Assembly: GCA_032209605.1 (NCBI GenBank) | Contig: JASFXZ010000014.1 | Coordinates: 3,120,912 to 3,184,911 of the forward strand | Length of the DNA: 64,000 bases | Source: Mactromeris polynyma | Taxonomy: Eukaryota > Mollusca > Bivalvia > Venerida > Mactridae | Direction of reading: 5' to 3' | Shown: positions 1 to 11,696 of the stretch, piece after piece | How the letters are laid out: every line of letters begins with the position of its first letter | How positions within the stretch are numbered: position 1 is the stretch's first letter | Notes under the pieces: model-generated | Databases searched by the model: none | What the model was told of the DNA's origin: nothing | The model's input: only the letters and a program-made list of their open reading frames with translations | Translations under genes and position numbers: made by a program

Positions 1-340
1 CCCTTTATCATTATGTGTATACATAGTACTATAATAGTACTTCGAATTTATAAAAGGAGAGAACTCTAAAAGGTAAAAAAGGAGAGAAATCTATAAGGGA
101 TAAAGGGGGATAACTCTAGAAGGGATAAAGGGAGAGAGCTCGTGACAATCTCTTGAGCTCCGGAGCATCAACAATTTGGAGATGTAAATTTCGACTGTTG
201 CTAAGAAGTGTTGCTAGGTAGAAATTAATTTGGTAGTACTTTCATTACCGGAAAATTGATACCTATGTTGAAGAGAGGTTGATGCTCAAGTCAAGAGAGT
301 GCCGCTGAAAAGAGATTGCACGGTACAGGCATACCTAGCA
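1..340. repeat. Fragments of repeat families G and E
   Basis: Positions 55-160 hold short purine-rich repeats of the form 'ggagagaactct / gataaaggg', ending in 'gataaagggagagagctcg' and 'tgacaatctc'. The same block recurs at about 5670-5697 and, as a hairpin, at 55505-55655 (called family G here). From about 190 the text changes to family E: 'cgactgttgctaagaagtg', then 'gaagagaggttgatgctcaag', then a 'gattgcacggtaca' end near 335. No gene is visible. Confidence 0.5.
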
Positions 341-410
341 TTAAAGGACACGTAAGAACGAAAATCTATTTCATCTTATTTTTAGCGGCTATCCTTAAAT
401 ACCTTTTCAG

Positions 411-647
411 TACAGTCAAACCTCGATAGCAAGACCATCTTTGTTTTCGAAGCAAATTGGTCTGAATTGGGAGGTGGTCTAAATATCGAGTTGATATATG
501 GAAGCACAATTAAATACTGGACCATCGAAAGTCTTACTTTATAGTTATCCCCCTTTATTCCTTCTAGGGTTCTCTCCCTTTATATCTTCTAAAATTCTCC
601 CCCTTAATCTTACTTTCGAGGGGGTCTTTAAATGGGGTTTTACTGTA
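411..647. mobile_element. Family A TIR element (MITE), diverged
   Basis: It starts TACAGTCAAACCTCG and ends GGGGTTTTACTGTA, so the termini are inverted copies. The ends carry the TA dinucleotide expected of a Tc1/mariner-pogo target duplication. The interior keeps the 'gaggtggtct' text of the family but also contains family G-like 'ccctttat..cttcta' sequence at about 548-605. It cannot code for a transposase. Confidence 0.6.
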
Positions 648-1355
648 CTATTTTCTGCGTCACTGTTATGTACTGTTTTATGACAGTATTATTTGCAGAC
701 ATCTCACCTCATACACAGTAAGTATTCTAAATTCTACTCTCATATTTTAACCTTTACTTGACAGAACAAATATTGAAAGCAAAATGTGACGGTTTATTTT
801 TATGATAGAATCAGGGATTACCCAAACACAATGATTGGATCGTAATTGATTCGTAAACATGGTAAAGTGCGTTCATACGTCTTTTCTTTAGTCAGTATAA
901 ACCCACTTAAAAGGAAATTAGTTCATTAAATATTCCTCGATGTCGCGTATTAATCCTGCTATTTAAACCCGCGTAAAGTCAGTCGACATTTTCGTATATA
1001 TAGATTTTTGTCGTCTTCGTATTAATCTTTTCTGTCAACAAGTCAAGGAACCACGGGGGTGCATAACGCAATTGAAACACGATCTTCTAAATAAAACGAG
1101 GCAATGGTACAACTCTATCTATCTACCATGGTAGCAAAACAAATATATTAGAGTTACTTCCCTTGAATTGTAAATCTCCATTTGGAGATAGAATTAATAG
1201 AGTAGCCTCCCTTTCGCAATACAACGGCACAAGATGTGATTTGTTCAAGAGAGAAAAAAAGACTCGGAAAATCAGGCAAACTTCAGCTAGGATATTTAAG
1301 TCAAATGTATGCGTAATACGCACAAATGGGGCCCTTTATTAAGTGCGAATGAAAA
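648..1355. other. Unassigned intergenic sequence
   Basis: AT-rich sequence with no convincing exon. The minus-strand open stretch at 1123-1323 shows no domain, signal peptide or splice context, and I do not call it a gene. Confidence 0.4.
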
Positions 1356-1464
1356 TACAGTCGGACCTCGTTCATTCGAATTCCTCGGTTCCGAAATGTT
1401 ATTTCAAATAGCCCATTTCAATTCGACATGCCTAAGAAGATACATCGGGCCCTGATATCTATTC

Positions 1465-3425
1465 GGCATAGTATAAAGTATGGAGTGGAGTCTTGGAGTG
1501 GAGTCTTGGATTGGAGTCTGGAGTGGAGTCTGGAGTGGAGTCTGGAGTGGAGTCTGGAGTGGAGTCTTGGAGTGGAGTCTTTGAGTGGAGTCTTGGAGTG
1601 GAGTCTTGGAGTGGAGTCTGGAGTGGAGTCTTGGAGTGGAGTCTTGGAGTGGAGTCTGGAGTGGAGTCTTGGAGTGGAGTCTTGGAGTGGAGTCTGGAGT
1701 GGAGTCTTGGAGTGGAGTCTTGGAGTGGAGTCTTGGAGTGGAGTCTGGAGTGGAGTCTGGAGTGGAGTCTTGGAGTGGAGTCTTGGAGTGGAGTCTTGGA
1801 GTGGAGTCTTGGAGTGGAGTCTTGGAGTGGAGTCTGGAGTGGAGTCTTGGAGTGGAGTCTGGAGTCTGGAGTCTGACCTTGGAGTGGAGTCTGGAGTGGA
1901 GTCTGGAGTGGAGTCTTGGAGTGGAGTCTTGGAGTCTGACATTTGAGCTGATTTTTGGAGCTGACTGTTTGGAGTGAGATTTTGGAGTGAGAATTCTGGC
2001 CTTGGAATTGGGTTTTTATGTTCTTAATATAGTAACTTGGATCTATACTGGAAAATATCCTATAATTGGAATTGTTTTGCTGGGACTTTTTATAACTTTT
2101 GATTATTATGTATATGCATCTGGTTTCATTATTTATACTTATATAAACTTTATTATAGTTATTTACCTGTCAGTTTCAGTAATATTGGGTGATGAAACTT
2201 CTTTTTTTTAAAATGTACTTTCTGAGGACACGGATGAGTGAATACATTGCAAACATGTTCCTTTCTGCAGAAGCAGGTACCATTTAAGACCATAAAATAC
2301 AAGAAACTGGTCAAGTACGGTCTCAGGGGACCATTTAACCTCTACTGAACTAATCATGGACACTGGGTAGACACGTTGTTTACGTTTAAGTTTTTATGGA
2401 CAACCGGTTGGCCAATTGAAAAGGATATCAATATGTGAAATATAATTATAATTGGCTTGTTCTTATATTGCAGATTAATAGCAAGAAAATAGTGTTCAGA
2501 TTTGTTGCTTGCATGATTAATTTACATTTCGTATGATTATCCAAATTAATTTGACAAGACAATAAAACTTTAAACAATATTTCTCTCAATTTTCTTTGGA
2601 GTGATTTTGCTCATTTTATGTCCTGCTGAATGAACAGTTATGGACACTATGACAACCCACGGGAATTTCTAGAAAATATAATGATCTAATCTTGACACTA
2701 ATGGGTTCCTGCCATTATAAGGGTAACTTGTTACAATCTGTGCAGGTGCATCCTAATATTCTGTGATAAATGTCCTTTGATCTATGAAATAGTATTTTGA
2801 TTCTGTGAACTGATCTTTTTACATATTGACTTTAAAACACTAGATTTCTAATGGAAGAAGGGTAAAGCCCTCAGTGGCTCATAAAATGTTGACAATTTAA
2901 AATTTACTGAATAACGAGATTATCTGTAAGAATGGAAAACTAGAAACGAAAACAAAATCCAATGTCCTAGATAATGTTAAAGTATGTAACACCATACTTT
3001 GATGTAATCCTTTATTTTTGTAAGACATCTACTTTTATATATGATTTAAGAAATAATGTATTTTAACAAATGACATTTATTAAACCATGGGTTGAAGTTT
3101 CAGATGGATAAAACTTTGAAACATATAGGTACATTATCAAAGTGAATGTGTGTTTTATGTCTTTTCACAAAAATTATACATTTTCATGCACATTTGATAT
3201 TTGCAACTATTGCAAAGATAATGTAAAATATCATTGTCATAATGATAAGGAATTTTCAAAATAAAAAAGTTCAGATGCAAAACTGAAATATTCCAAAACA
3301 AAGAGGAAAACAAAATCCAAGGTCAGACTTCAAAATCTCACTCCAAAAATTCAGCTCCAAAATCAGCTCCAAGGTCAGACTCCAGACTCCACTCCGTGAC
3401 TCCACTCCATACTTTATACTATGCC
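1465..3425. mobile_element. Non-autonomous MULE-like element with long TIRs
   Basis: The ends are GGCATAGTATAAAGTATGG and its exact reverse complement, and inverted similarity continues inward for roughly 100 bp: 'gagtctgacctt', 'gagctgattttttggagc' and 'ggagtgagattttg' at 1870-1995 pair with 3300-3400. The element is flanked by a 9-bp near-perfect direct repeat, TATCTATTC at 1456-1464 and TATTTATTC at 3426-3434. A 9-bp duplication plus long TIRs beginning with GG is the pattern of Mutator-like elements. No transposase is visible: the interior (about 1990-3300) is AT-rich, with only a short hydrophobic open stretch at 1987-2211. The left TIR is swollen by a minisatellite. Confidence 0.7.
1481..1945. 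repeat. GGAGTGGAGTCT minisatellite in the left TIR
   Basis: Units of 11-13 bp alternate between 'tggagtggagtc' and 'ttggagtggagtc', with a few contractions near 1860-1880. The same text occurs unexpanded in the right TIR (about 3375-3407), so the array grew from a segment of the element's own terminus. Several frames stay open on both strands because the unit lacks stops; the resulting WSLEWSGV-type peptides are not evidence of a gene. Confidence 0.9.
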
Positions 3426-3927
3426 TATTTATTCAGATGATACCAAGTATTCGGATAGAAGGTTGTCGAATAAACGAGGTTCGACTATAATGAATGCATA
3501 GTTCGAACTTGGTTCTTGCACTTCTTGCGACTATTGTTGAGCGCAAGAATATGTTATGTTAATTCTCTTTTTCATTTGCCTACACAATTCACACATGGTT
3601 TTACGGAACTCCTGACAACCGAAAGACAATGACATCAGCATTCTTACAGACTGGTTTAATCAGCATGGAACGATAAGTAATGATTATTAAATGATTTGTT
3701 GATACAAGTCAGTTGTATTGTTTAGTGCAAACATTTATGTCTTTTGTGTTGAAACTGAACGAAAATGCACGTACGTTGAAGTTAACCAAGTACATAGAAC
3801 TTTAAACTATATCTTGTTTTTGATTTTGTGTAATTTGCCAACATGCGCTTTTGATTTATTGACGCTGTTGTTACCAAACTTATAATGACCTTAAATTGTG
3901 AGTGACAATACTGAATTTGATACAAAA

Positions 3928-4114
3928 TACAGTCGGACCACGTTCATTCGAATTCTTCGTGTTCGAAATTTTATTTCGAATACTACTTTGAATCGAATAG
4001 CCCATTTTAATTCGACGTCCCTAAGCCTTTGAAGATACATCGGGAGCTGGTATTTATTCGAATGATACAACGTATTCGGATAGCAGGTTATCGAATAAAC
4101 GAGGTCCGACTATA
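3928..4114. mobile_element. Family B TIR element, uninterrupted copy
   Basis: The 187-bp element starts TACAGTCGGACCACGTTCAT and ends 'ataaacgaggtccgactata'. It has the internal landmarks of the family: 'gaatagcccattttaattcga', 'gaagatacatcggga' and 'tattcggatagcaggttatcg'. It serves as the reference for the split copy just upstream. Confidence 0.8.
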
Positions 4115-7100
4115 TGATGAAAATACTTGATAGAATATTTCTTATTATCTATTTATTGACTCTTTCATCGGTCAATATTACTTTCAGACAGGTAAAAAAT
4201 AGATATTGGCCTCAATGCATGTCTACAATTGTAATATTACAAACCCACGATCTTAAATAGAAATTTGATAACATGGTTTTAGACGTATTAGACGATATTG
4301 CTTTTGCAGTTTAAATTTTCTCACATTCTCTAATTATTGAACACATTCTTTGTGGGCTACAGAAGCTTATTCAGGCTTTTCCTAGTCAATGAAACGTGTT
4401 ACATTTACACGTCAATGGTTAATATGAATTTTCGAGTCATTATCGTTTTTTTGGCGGACCCACGAGTGCAGCCCTTTCTACCAATCATTTGAGCATAAGA
4501 CAACTTGGCTAAGATTTTATTTTACAAACTCATTAAAAAAAACTTGGAATTGAGATATTAATTTTCATTAACTTAAAGTATTGTTTGGTCTCTTGTCCTT
4601 TGTGACATTGTTGTTTTGTTCCTGAACATAGACTCTTACAATAATCTTGAATATATTTTGTCAATGATATCATTTACAATTTGTGGTGAATAAAAGAGTT
4701 GCATTTTTTGTACCAAGTATTATTGCGCATTTATGATCTTAAACTCTGGAAAATAGCGTAAAGTGTTTACAAATAGTGATTATGTGTGTGACAAATCTGG
4801 TGTACAATCTTCTGAGTGTCTATAATTTATCAATGATTACGTATATATATCACACAACTCATTCGTCTTAAAATTCGAACAACCTAAACGAGGCTGTTAC
4901 TCCGAGTCATTGAACGCTTGATTAATGGCGGTCGTTGTGGAAGTGTATATTTGTCAAGGTCACGGATCGAGGGTAGAGAATGCTAATAGGCTCGTAAATT
5001 CTATATTCCGCTATCTATGTAAACATTCATTGACAAACACTTGAAGTGTAGAAAATGTTTACAGACAAATCTTGAAGTGGATTGTCGCGTTTACAACTAC
5101 GTACAAATCACAGCTAGGGTTGCTTCATCATATGTTGTCGATTTTGCTAATAAGTCTAAAGTATTTCGACAAAAATATCAAACGGTGTTGTGTTATGATT
5201 TTGGAGATAAAGCATTTCTTTTCGAGTACCATCGACGATAGTCTGAATTTGTTTCACGCTAGTTTGGATCCGTTGGGTTACTTAGTATTATAAAATGAAC
5301 ACCCAGGGTAGAATACACTCGGAAATAACTTAAACAATGGGTTATGAAGTTTTGAGAATGTTTCTATAAATATAGGCCTACTTAAAACAACGATTTGCTA
5401 AACGAACAAAGCACTGCATTTAGTGAGTTTCTCATTCATTTATTCATTTCTAATGGGGCTATAAGTGACATAAAACAGCCATTGTCATGTAGTAACATTT
5501 TCAGCTACTAGGGTGACGGAATACCACAGGGAGACACCTGGATAGACCCACTGAACTTCCGTATAATCTAGTAATTCAGTTGTGTGTGGGTTTTATGTAA
5601 CAAAACAGAAATTTCAACACAGAAGATTGTCACGATATCCCTTTCAATTGGAAGACAACTCAAGATAAAGGGAGTGAACTCGTGATAATCTCCTGTGAAT
5701 TTCAATACATTTGGGCGCAAATTAGCAATCAGTTACATGTTCAATGGTCCAAGGCAATGTATTGTATACACCACGACGTGTTGATATAACTTGGTCATAT
5801 GAGTCTTCGATTAGCAAATAATACCAAACATATTGCCACATTTTGAGAAAATGGGTTTAACAAAGCCGCTAATCAAGGGAGACCAGTCTTTATGTTTATC
5901 AGAGAAAGCTGCACAAGTAGGTGGAATAGTTGTTGTGGGTTAGCACTTTTGACTAGTATACGTACACGAAGTTAATTATATTCAAATGAAATGGTAATAT
6001 ATACGAATTAATGCTATCAATATTACCATCAAATAGTAACCGTATTTGCACTAATTTTAAACTAGTACTACGATCAGTTTAAATGTATAATTACACTTAA
6101 TAATGATGTATATCTAATATGTAAAGACTTAAAATAAATATTGTCTTTTTATTCGATTATATATTTTCGAGCTGAGTTAAGTTATGGAACTTTCTGAAAT
6201 TGTTACCAAACTTCTTGTTAATTATTCTGTTGTGAATACATTGTAGTTCAAATACTCTGCTGAGTGGGGATCAAAATATGCCGAAATGTGTCTCGGGCGA
6301 CTCGCTTCCAAATTATTTCAAGTCAACGTGACTCGCCAGAAAACATGGTCGTCATGGGCGGGGCTTATTTTTTACATATGTTCACTGCGGAAATTGTTTT
6401 CGTCGGAAATTGCTCATTCAGTTAAAGAGTAATTACACACAATTGGTCCTTGGGTGCCCTTCCATATACATCGTTAACGCCATGTTGATATGTAAAAAAC
6501 ATCACCGCTAGTGGGCGGGGCTTTTTTCCAAGTGCCATCATGGTTCCCTTGCTTTATACAACCAAGGAGGCCGGAAATAATAACATTGAATAGTTTATTG
6601 GTTTTATAATACATGTGTTAAGAAATGGTTTCAATTCTAGTTAATTTTGTTTTTGACTATCATGCTTTTTAATTGGAAATCATTCCATGAGGATAATTAG
6701 ATTATAAAAGAAATTTAAGCTCGCGGCCATTGACTTTTTTCACCATTATTATTTGTTCACAAGAATAGTGGTTATTTATCGATTAGAAATATTCACAAAT
6801 CAGCTAGTGCGATAGAATATTCTACAAAATTAGTCTGATATTGTCGTATCCAAATCGTCGCCATAGCAACGGATAAAACCTCTTCAATTGTCAATACGTA
6901 AAGAATCGAGATTTCTCAATGAAATGGTGAATGCCTTTCGTAATTACAGTAATGAACTTGTTAACTTTAATGAGACTTTAACACGTGCGAGATTACTCAT
7001 CATTGTAAGAATGATTCAAACAGGTTTTGATACGTATGCGTACCTTAGATCGAACATAAGAGTTGAATCAGTATTTTTTTTTAATTCGATATAATTATTA

Positions 7101-7600
7101 AGACGAAGCAAGTCGCAACATAATGCGTTTATTAAGTCGATATGAGCGCTGCTATGGGATTTACAACCTCTTCTGTAAGTGACGTCATTTCAATAAAACG
7201 CAAAATGTGATGACACTATTTGCAAGCAGGATACAATATTTACTCAATATGGTCACTTCGTTTTCATATTTCCCTGGCGACAAATATTGCTTACTGTCAG
7301 TACATGGTGACGTCACATGTGACGTTTTCTGGAGATGATTTTAAATTAAACACACAAGATGTTGGGAATCGGACAGCGGCGCTCATATATTTGTCAGCGA
7401 TCTTAAAACACTTTTTATCCCGGTATTAAGACGAGGAACACTGTTTCTTTGAAATCATTCATATGACTAGGGTAGAGTAAAACTTATAATTTATAACTAT
7501 TAAAATAAATATTTGTGTTAATACTTGATTAAAAAGAATCTTGATTCCAAATGTTTTACGAGACACAGTGAAATTTTGATCACGATGCCGAGGTTAGCAG
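4115..7600. other. Gene-free stretch with minor motifs
   Basis: I see no supportable exon. A family G block lies at about 5670-5697. Two identical GGGCGGGGCTT boxes lie at 6356 and 6513, about 157 bp apart. A 'cggtattaagacgaggaac' segment at 7421-7440 resembles the unit of the array that follows. Open stretches at 5041-5293, 6888-7094 and 7220-7429 lack recognisable domains. Confidence 0.4.
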
Positions 7601-7616
7601 CACATGAGTTAGAGAA

Positions 7617-7712
7617 GTGCCGTGCAAATCTGATCCCGGTGTTAGTCGAAATAAACATCAATTAAGATTTAACCAAGATGCAAACACCGGGATCAAATTT
7701 GCATGGTATACA
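7617..7712. repeat. Inverted repeat containing an octamer
   Basis: 'gtgccgtgcaaatctgatcc' followed by 'cggtgtta' at about 7617-7645 is the reverse complement, with a few mismatches, of 'aaacaccgggatcaaatttg' plus 'catggtat' at about 7684-7711. The arms are near 29 bp with a loop of about 37 bp. Each arm contains the octamer-like ATGCAAAT or GTGCAAAT. Confidence 0.6.
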
Positions 7713-7754
7713 CATTTCGATATTAAGACTTTGTTCAATGTGACTTTTTTCTAG

Positions 7755-9092
7755 TGTTAAGATGAGGTAAAGTGACGCTGTAATACCGATCTTAACACGA
7801 GGTAAAGTGACACTGTAATACCGATCTAAATACGAGGTAAAGTGGCACTGTAATACCGATCTTAACACAAGGTAAAGTGGCACTGTAATACCGATCTTAA
7901 CACGAGGTTAAGTGGCACTGTAATACCGATCTTAAGACGAGGTAAAGTGACGCTGTAATACCGATCTTAACACGAGGTAAAGTGACACTGTAATACAGAT
8001 CTTAACACGAGGTAAAGTGACGCTGTAATACCGATCTTAAGACGAGGTAAAGTGACGCTGTAATACCGATCTTAACACGAGGTTAAGTGGCACTGTAATA
8101 CCGATCTTAATACGAGGTAAAGTGACGCTGTAATACCGATCTTAATACGAGGTAAAGTGACGCTGTAATACCGATCTTAAGACGAGGTAAAGTGACGCTG
8201 TAATACCGATCTTAAGACGAGGTAAAGTGACGCTGTAATACCGATCTTAAGACGAGGTAAAGTGACGCTGTAATACCGATCTTAACACTAGGTTAAGTGG
8301 CACTGTAATACCGATCTTAAGACGAGGTAAAGTGACGCTGTAATACCGATCTTAACACGAGGTTAAGTGGCACTGTAATACCGATCTTAATACGAGGTAA
8401 AGTGACGCTGTAATACCGATCTTAATACGAGGTAAAGTGACGCTGTAAAACCGATCTTAACACGAGGTAAAGTGAAGCTGTAATACCGATCTTAAGACGA
8501 GGTAAAGTGACGCTGTAATACCGATCTTAAGACGAGGTAAAGTGACGCTGTAATACCGATCTTAAAGACGAGGTAAAGTGACCCTGTAATACCGATCTTA
8601 ACACGAGGTTAAGTGGCACTGTAATACCGATCTTAAGACAAGGTAAAGTGACGCTGTAATACCGATCTTAAGACGAGGTAAAGTGGCACTGTAATACCGA
8701 TCTTAAAGACGAGGTAAAGTGACGCTGTAATACCGATCTTAACACGAGGTAAAGTGACACTGTAATACCGATCTTAACACGAGGTAAAGTGACGCTGTAA
8801 TACCGATCTTAAGACGAGGTAAAGTGACGCTGTAATACCGATCTTAACACGAGGTAAAGTGACGCTGTAATACCGATCTTAACACGAGGTAAAGTGACGC
8901 TGTAATACCGATCTTAAGACGAGGTAAAGTGACGCTGTAATACCGATCTTAAGACGAGGTAAAGTGACGCTGTAATACCGATCTTAAGACGAGGTAAAGT
9001 GACGCTGTAATACCGATCCTAACACGAGGTAAAGTGACGCTGTAATACCGATCTTAAGACGAGGTAAAGTGACACTGTAATACCGATCTTAT
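7755..9092. repeat. 35-bp tandem array, about 38 copies
   Basis: The unit is about 35 bp and reads 'gacgaggtaaagtgac' then 'gctgtaataccgatcttaa'. Variable positions recur (gacga/cacga/tacga; gtgacgc/gtggcac/gtgacac), and there are occasional one-base insertions such as 'cttaaagacg'. Single related segments ('ttaagacgaggaacactg') lie outside the array near 7425, 9130 and 20136, so the unit probably came from a dispersed repeat. Confidence 0.95.
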
Positions 9093-9537
9093 AAACTTTC
9101 CAAACTTTAGACAGAGTACAGCAAAACATTGGACTAAATCTTAAAACGAGGAACAATTTGAGTCGAAAGAATACGTACTCAAAGCTGGTTTGTGTCATTA
9201 AGCACCGTTGTTTGTATAAATCCATTACAGAGTAAACTCTCTCTCTTAGAAACATATAATTACATCCAGCGATGATCTCTCATTCCGATATATTCCCCAC
9301 AAAGAGCTAATTAATCCTAAAATTGCGATACATGAACAGGGAATTATGTCTTTCATATTAGGATCTGATTCGGATTTTCTTGGAAAATTAGTAAATTAAT
9401 GTTTTATCTAATAATATCTCGTTTATAAGTCGAACAAATATAGATACATGTACAAGGTATTATATGTTGTTCATTATTATTTTCACATTTGTCGTACATG
9501 TATATCGCATCAGTGTTGAATTATAGTTTATACGTAC

Positions 9538-9785
9538 AGTGATTTTACGAGTATCGTATCTTTGTTCTCTATCATAGACGAGGCGTGATGAAGTGATGAA
9601 TTAAATATATACAGTAAAACCTCAATAATACGACCACCATTGGGATCCTGAAACTGGTTTTCTTATTGAGGTGGTCTTTTTATTCAGGTGGTATTTACGT
9701 GAGGTTTAACTGTACAATGATTTTACGAGTATTATAGCTTTGTTCTGTTTCACAGACGAGGCGTGACGAAGGGATACATATTAAA
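9538..9785. repeat. Direct repeats of about 75 bp flanking a family A element
   Basis: 'gattttacgagtatcgtatc' with 'tttgttctctatcatagacg' and 'aggcgtgatgaagtga' at about 9541-9600 is repeated at about 9719-9780 with scattered mismatches. Between the two copies lies a 105-bp family A element (9610-9714; TACAGTAAAACCTCA to GAGGTTTAACTGTA) that lacks the central part of the longer copies. The repeats are far longer than a target-site duplication. Confidence 0.65.
9610..9714. mobile_element. Family A TIR element, short deletion form
   Basis: The termini are TACAGTAAAACCTCAATAAT and GTGAGGTTTAACTGTA. The central 'attttcactgttttgctctt' block of the 160-180-bp copies is missing. Confidence 0.75.
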
Positions 9786-10111
9786 TACACATGTAAATAT
9801 TCTTGTAGTCAGGTTTGCGAACAATTCGTTTCCATAGCAACATCGCACAATTATTTAATTCTATTGGAACACTCACCAACAAAGGTCGACTTTGATTACT
9901 TTCATAGAAACTTCCTGTACAGGAAATAACATTCTCTGTTGTTTTCATCGCATGTCCCTGACACATTGGAATATTTCTTAATTAACAAACAGAGTGATTT
10001 TATTATATATCTTCGGCACAACCCACCTAACTGGATGCTGCTCTTGTTCGTTGGAATTTAATAATTCCCGATACTAGTTAAAGCGGTATTATATATTTTA
10101 TTTAATTAATG

Positions 10112-10289
10112 TACAGTTGGACCTCGTTTATTCAACAATCTTTATCCGAATGATTGATATAATCCGAAATAAATATCAGGTACAGATGTATCTTAGGCAC
10201 GTCGAATTGAAATGGGTTATTCGAAATAATGTATTATTCGAAATAAATGTTCGGACCCGATGAATTCGAATGAACGAGGTCCGACTGTA
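10112..10289. mobile_element. Family B TIR element, opposite orientation
   Basis: The ends are TACAGTTGGACCTCGTTTAT and 'gaatgaacgaggtccgactg' plus 'ta'. The interior reads 'gatgtatcttaggcacgtcg' and 'aattgaaatgggttattcga', the reverse complement of the copy at 3928-4114. Confidence 0.8.
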
Positions 10290-10631
10290 TATTAAAAAAA
10301 CATTTTTTACATATTTTGGTAAGGAATGACAATCCTTTTTTCACTCTGAATTTGACATAATTCATGCATTAATTAGACATTTAACTCATAATTTCTTAAA
10401 AGAAACGTCGATGTCACTTAAGTACTCTAGGCATAAACTGTTGAAAGTGATAATTTCTGACATGGAAACCCGTATAAAACGTGTTTGGTGTAATGAAACC
10501 AAGTGGCATTCCATGCATATTATCAAAACAATTAGATTAAATTAATTAGAAATCATCTCCGATTTGTCAATTCACTCCTTTCGTTTAAATGACTGAAATT
10601 AGCGGCATTCGGTTTTGGATCACCAAGCAGA

Positions 10632-10920
10632 AGGTATTTTTCGACGCAGCCGTACTATTATGGCTTTGTCATTTGCATATCAGTGTTGTGTAAACCAATC
10701 AAATCTTACGTTAACCACTAAACCAACTTCTCTTCGACCGAATAACGTTTGTAACCTTGACGCTGATTGGTTAACCTTTCTATAAGGGGTACGTTACTTT
10801 ACCGGAATCCACTGAATGTTGGTGAATTTACCGAAATCCATTTTGGATCTGGAATGACAAGCAATCGTAACATCTCGGCAATTTGTATGTTTCACAACAC
10901 AGCTTAAACCTTCAGATATT
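10632..10920 (+). repeat. Family D dispersed repeat (octamer plus CCAAT-type boxes)
   Basis: It reads 'tttttcgacgcagccgtact', an ATTTGCAT octamer, 'aaaccaatcaaatcttacgt', then 'gctgattggttaacc', and continues to 'ttggatctgg' and 'gcaatcgtaacatctcggca'. Related copies lie at 24370-24630, 47085-47200 (reversed), 47578-47745 and 58570-58830. It has no coding content. Confidence 0.75.
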
Positions 10921-11120
10921 TCTTGTAGGAAAGAGAAATGCAATAAGGAAGGTCTTAAACTACCATGTAGCCATCCAAGAAGAGAGAAAAAATGTCTTGA
11001 CGCTTTAAATGTTATAACATTTATTGAGAACAATATTATAAGTATATTCATCAACCAGTCAGCGCACATAGGCGTATAAAGAAGAGGTGGGGGGGAGAGA
11101 GGAGTGTAGTGCCGGGCCAT

Positions 11121-11494
11121 GGTTTATAACAGACAGTTACACTCAGCACTCATATTTGCTTTCATATATTGACTCATATTGAGTGTGAAAATGCATTATA
11201 GTGTTTAAACGAATACTGAATATTCTTTACGGTCCATTGTCTTACAGATCTGAGAGTATTATGAGATATTGGAGTTATTATTTAAGGTCAGATTGTGGAG
11301 TCTGGCACTAAAACCCAATGATCACTCCCAAATCTCATAATCAGACTAAACTCTCAAAGACAATGGACAAAGAAGAATATTCGGCTCTCATTTGAAATTT
11401 TCATGCATTTTTCTCACTCAAATTTCCGCTATCAGGCAAATAAGCGTAAAATTAGTGCTTTGAAATTTGAATGCTGAGTGTCTGTTATAATCCC
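11121..11494. mobile_element. Family F hairpin MITE (long, nearly palindromic)
   Basis: The left arm 'ggtttataacagacagttac' and 'actcagcactcat' pairs with the right arm 'aatgctgagtgtctgttata' and 'atccc'. Inverted matching continues inward in patches: 'gtgaaaatgcat' with 'atgcatttttctcac', 'gaatattctttacggtccat' with 'atggacaaagaagaatattc', and 'attatgagatattggag' with 'ctcccaaatctcataat'. The centre is near 11295. The whole 374 bp could fold as one imperfect hairpin. Confidence 0.75.
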
Positions 11495-11606
11495 GGGCCC
11501 ATAGTTTTGTATTGGGTGAGGGCAACATAATATTATGGTTTATCCCGGCCCTCTCCTAATTAATTGAAATTTTACGTCCCATTCTCAAAATCAGTTCGGC
11601 ACCTTC

Positions 11607-11696
11607 ATTATTCTCTCTAGAACAGTAACCTCTCCAAAGCAACCGAATTTCGCATCTCTATAAGGGTATTGCTCTGGAAAAGTTAAACTGTATTGC
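11607..11696. mobile_element. Family E fragment
   Basis: 'ctctctagaacagtaacctc' and 'tccaaagcaacc' match the E core, and the segment ends 'aagttaaactgta'. It is short, and the outer edges are uncertain. Confidence 0.45.

Larger units (their letters stand above)
1356..3489. mobile_element. Family B TIR element split by a younger insertion
   Basis: The left end TACAGTCGGACCTCGTTCAT and the right end GTCGAATAAACGAGGTTCGA are inverted copies. Continuous family B copies of about 180 bp lie at 3928-4114, 10112-10289 and 57459-57643. Here the two halves are separated by 1.96 kb of foreign sequence (1465-3425). Joining the flanks restores an ordinary family B arrangement, so this is a nested insertion. 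TIRs of the CAGT...ACCTCG type with flanking TA suggest a pogo/Tigger-like, non-autonomous element (inference). Confidence 0.75.

Noticed and set aside
1987..2211. 74-residue hydrophobic open stretch inside the MULE-like element
   Set aside because: Looks like chance in AT-rich DNA; no transposase motif and no ATG at the proposed start.
7755..9092. CRISPR-like array
   Set aside because: Units are contiguous with no unique spacers; it is an ordinary tandem repeat in a eukaryotic genome.
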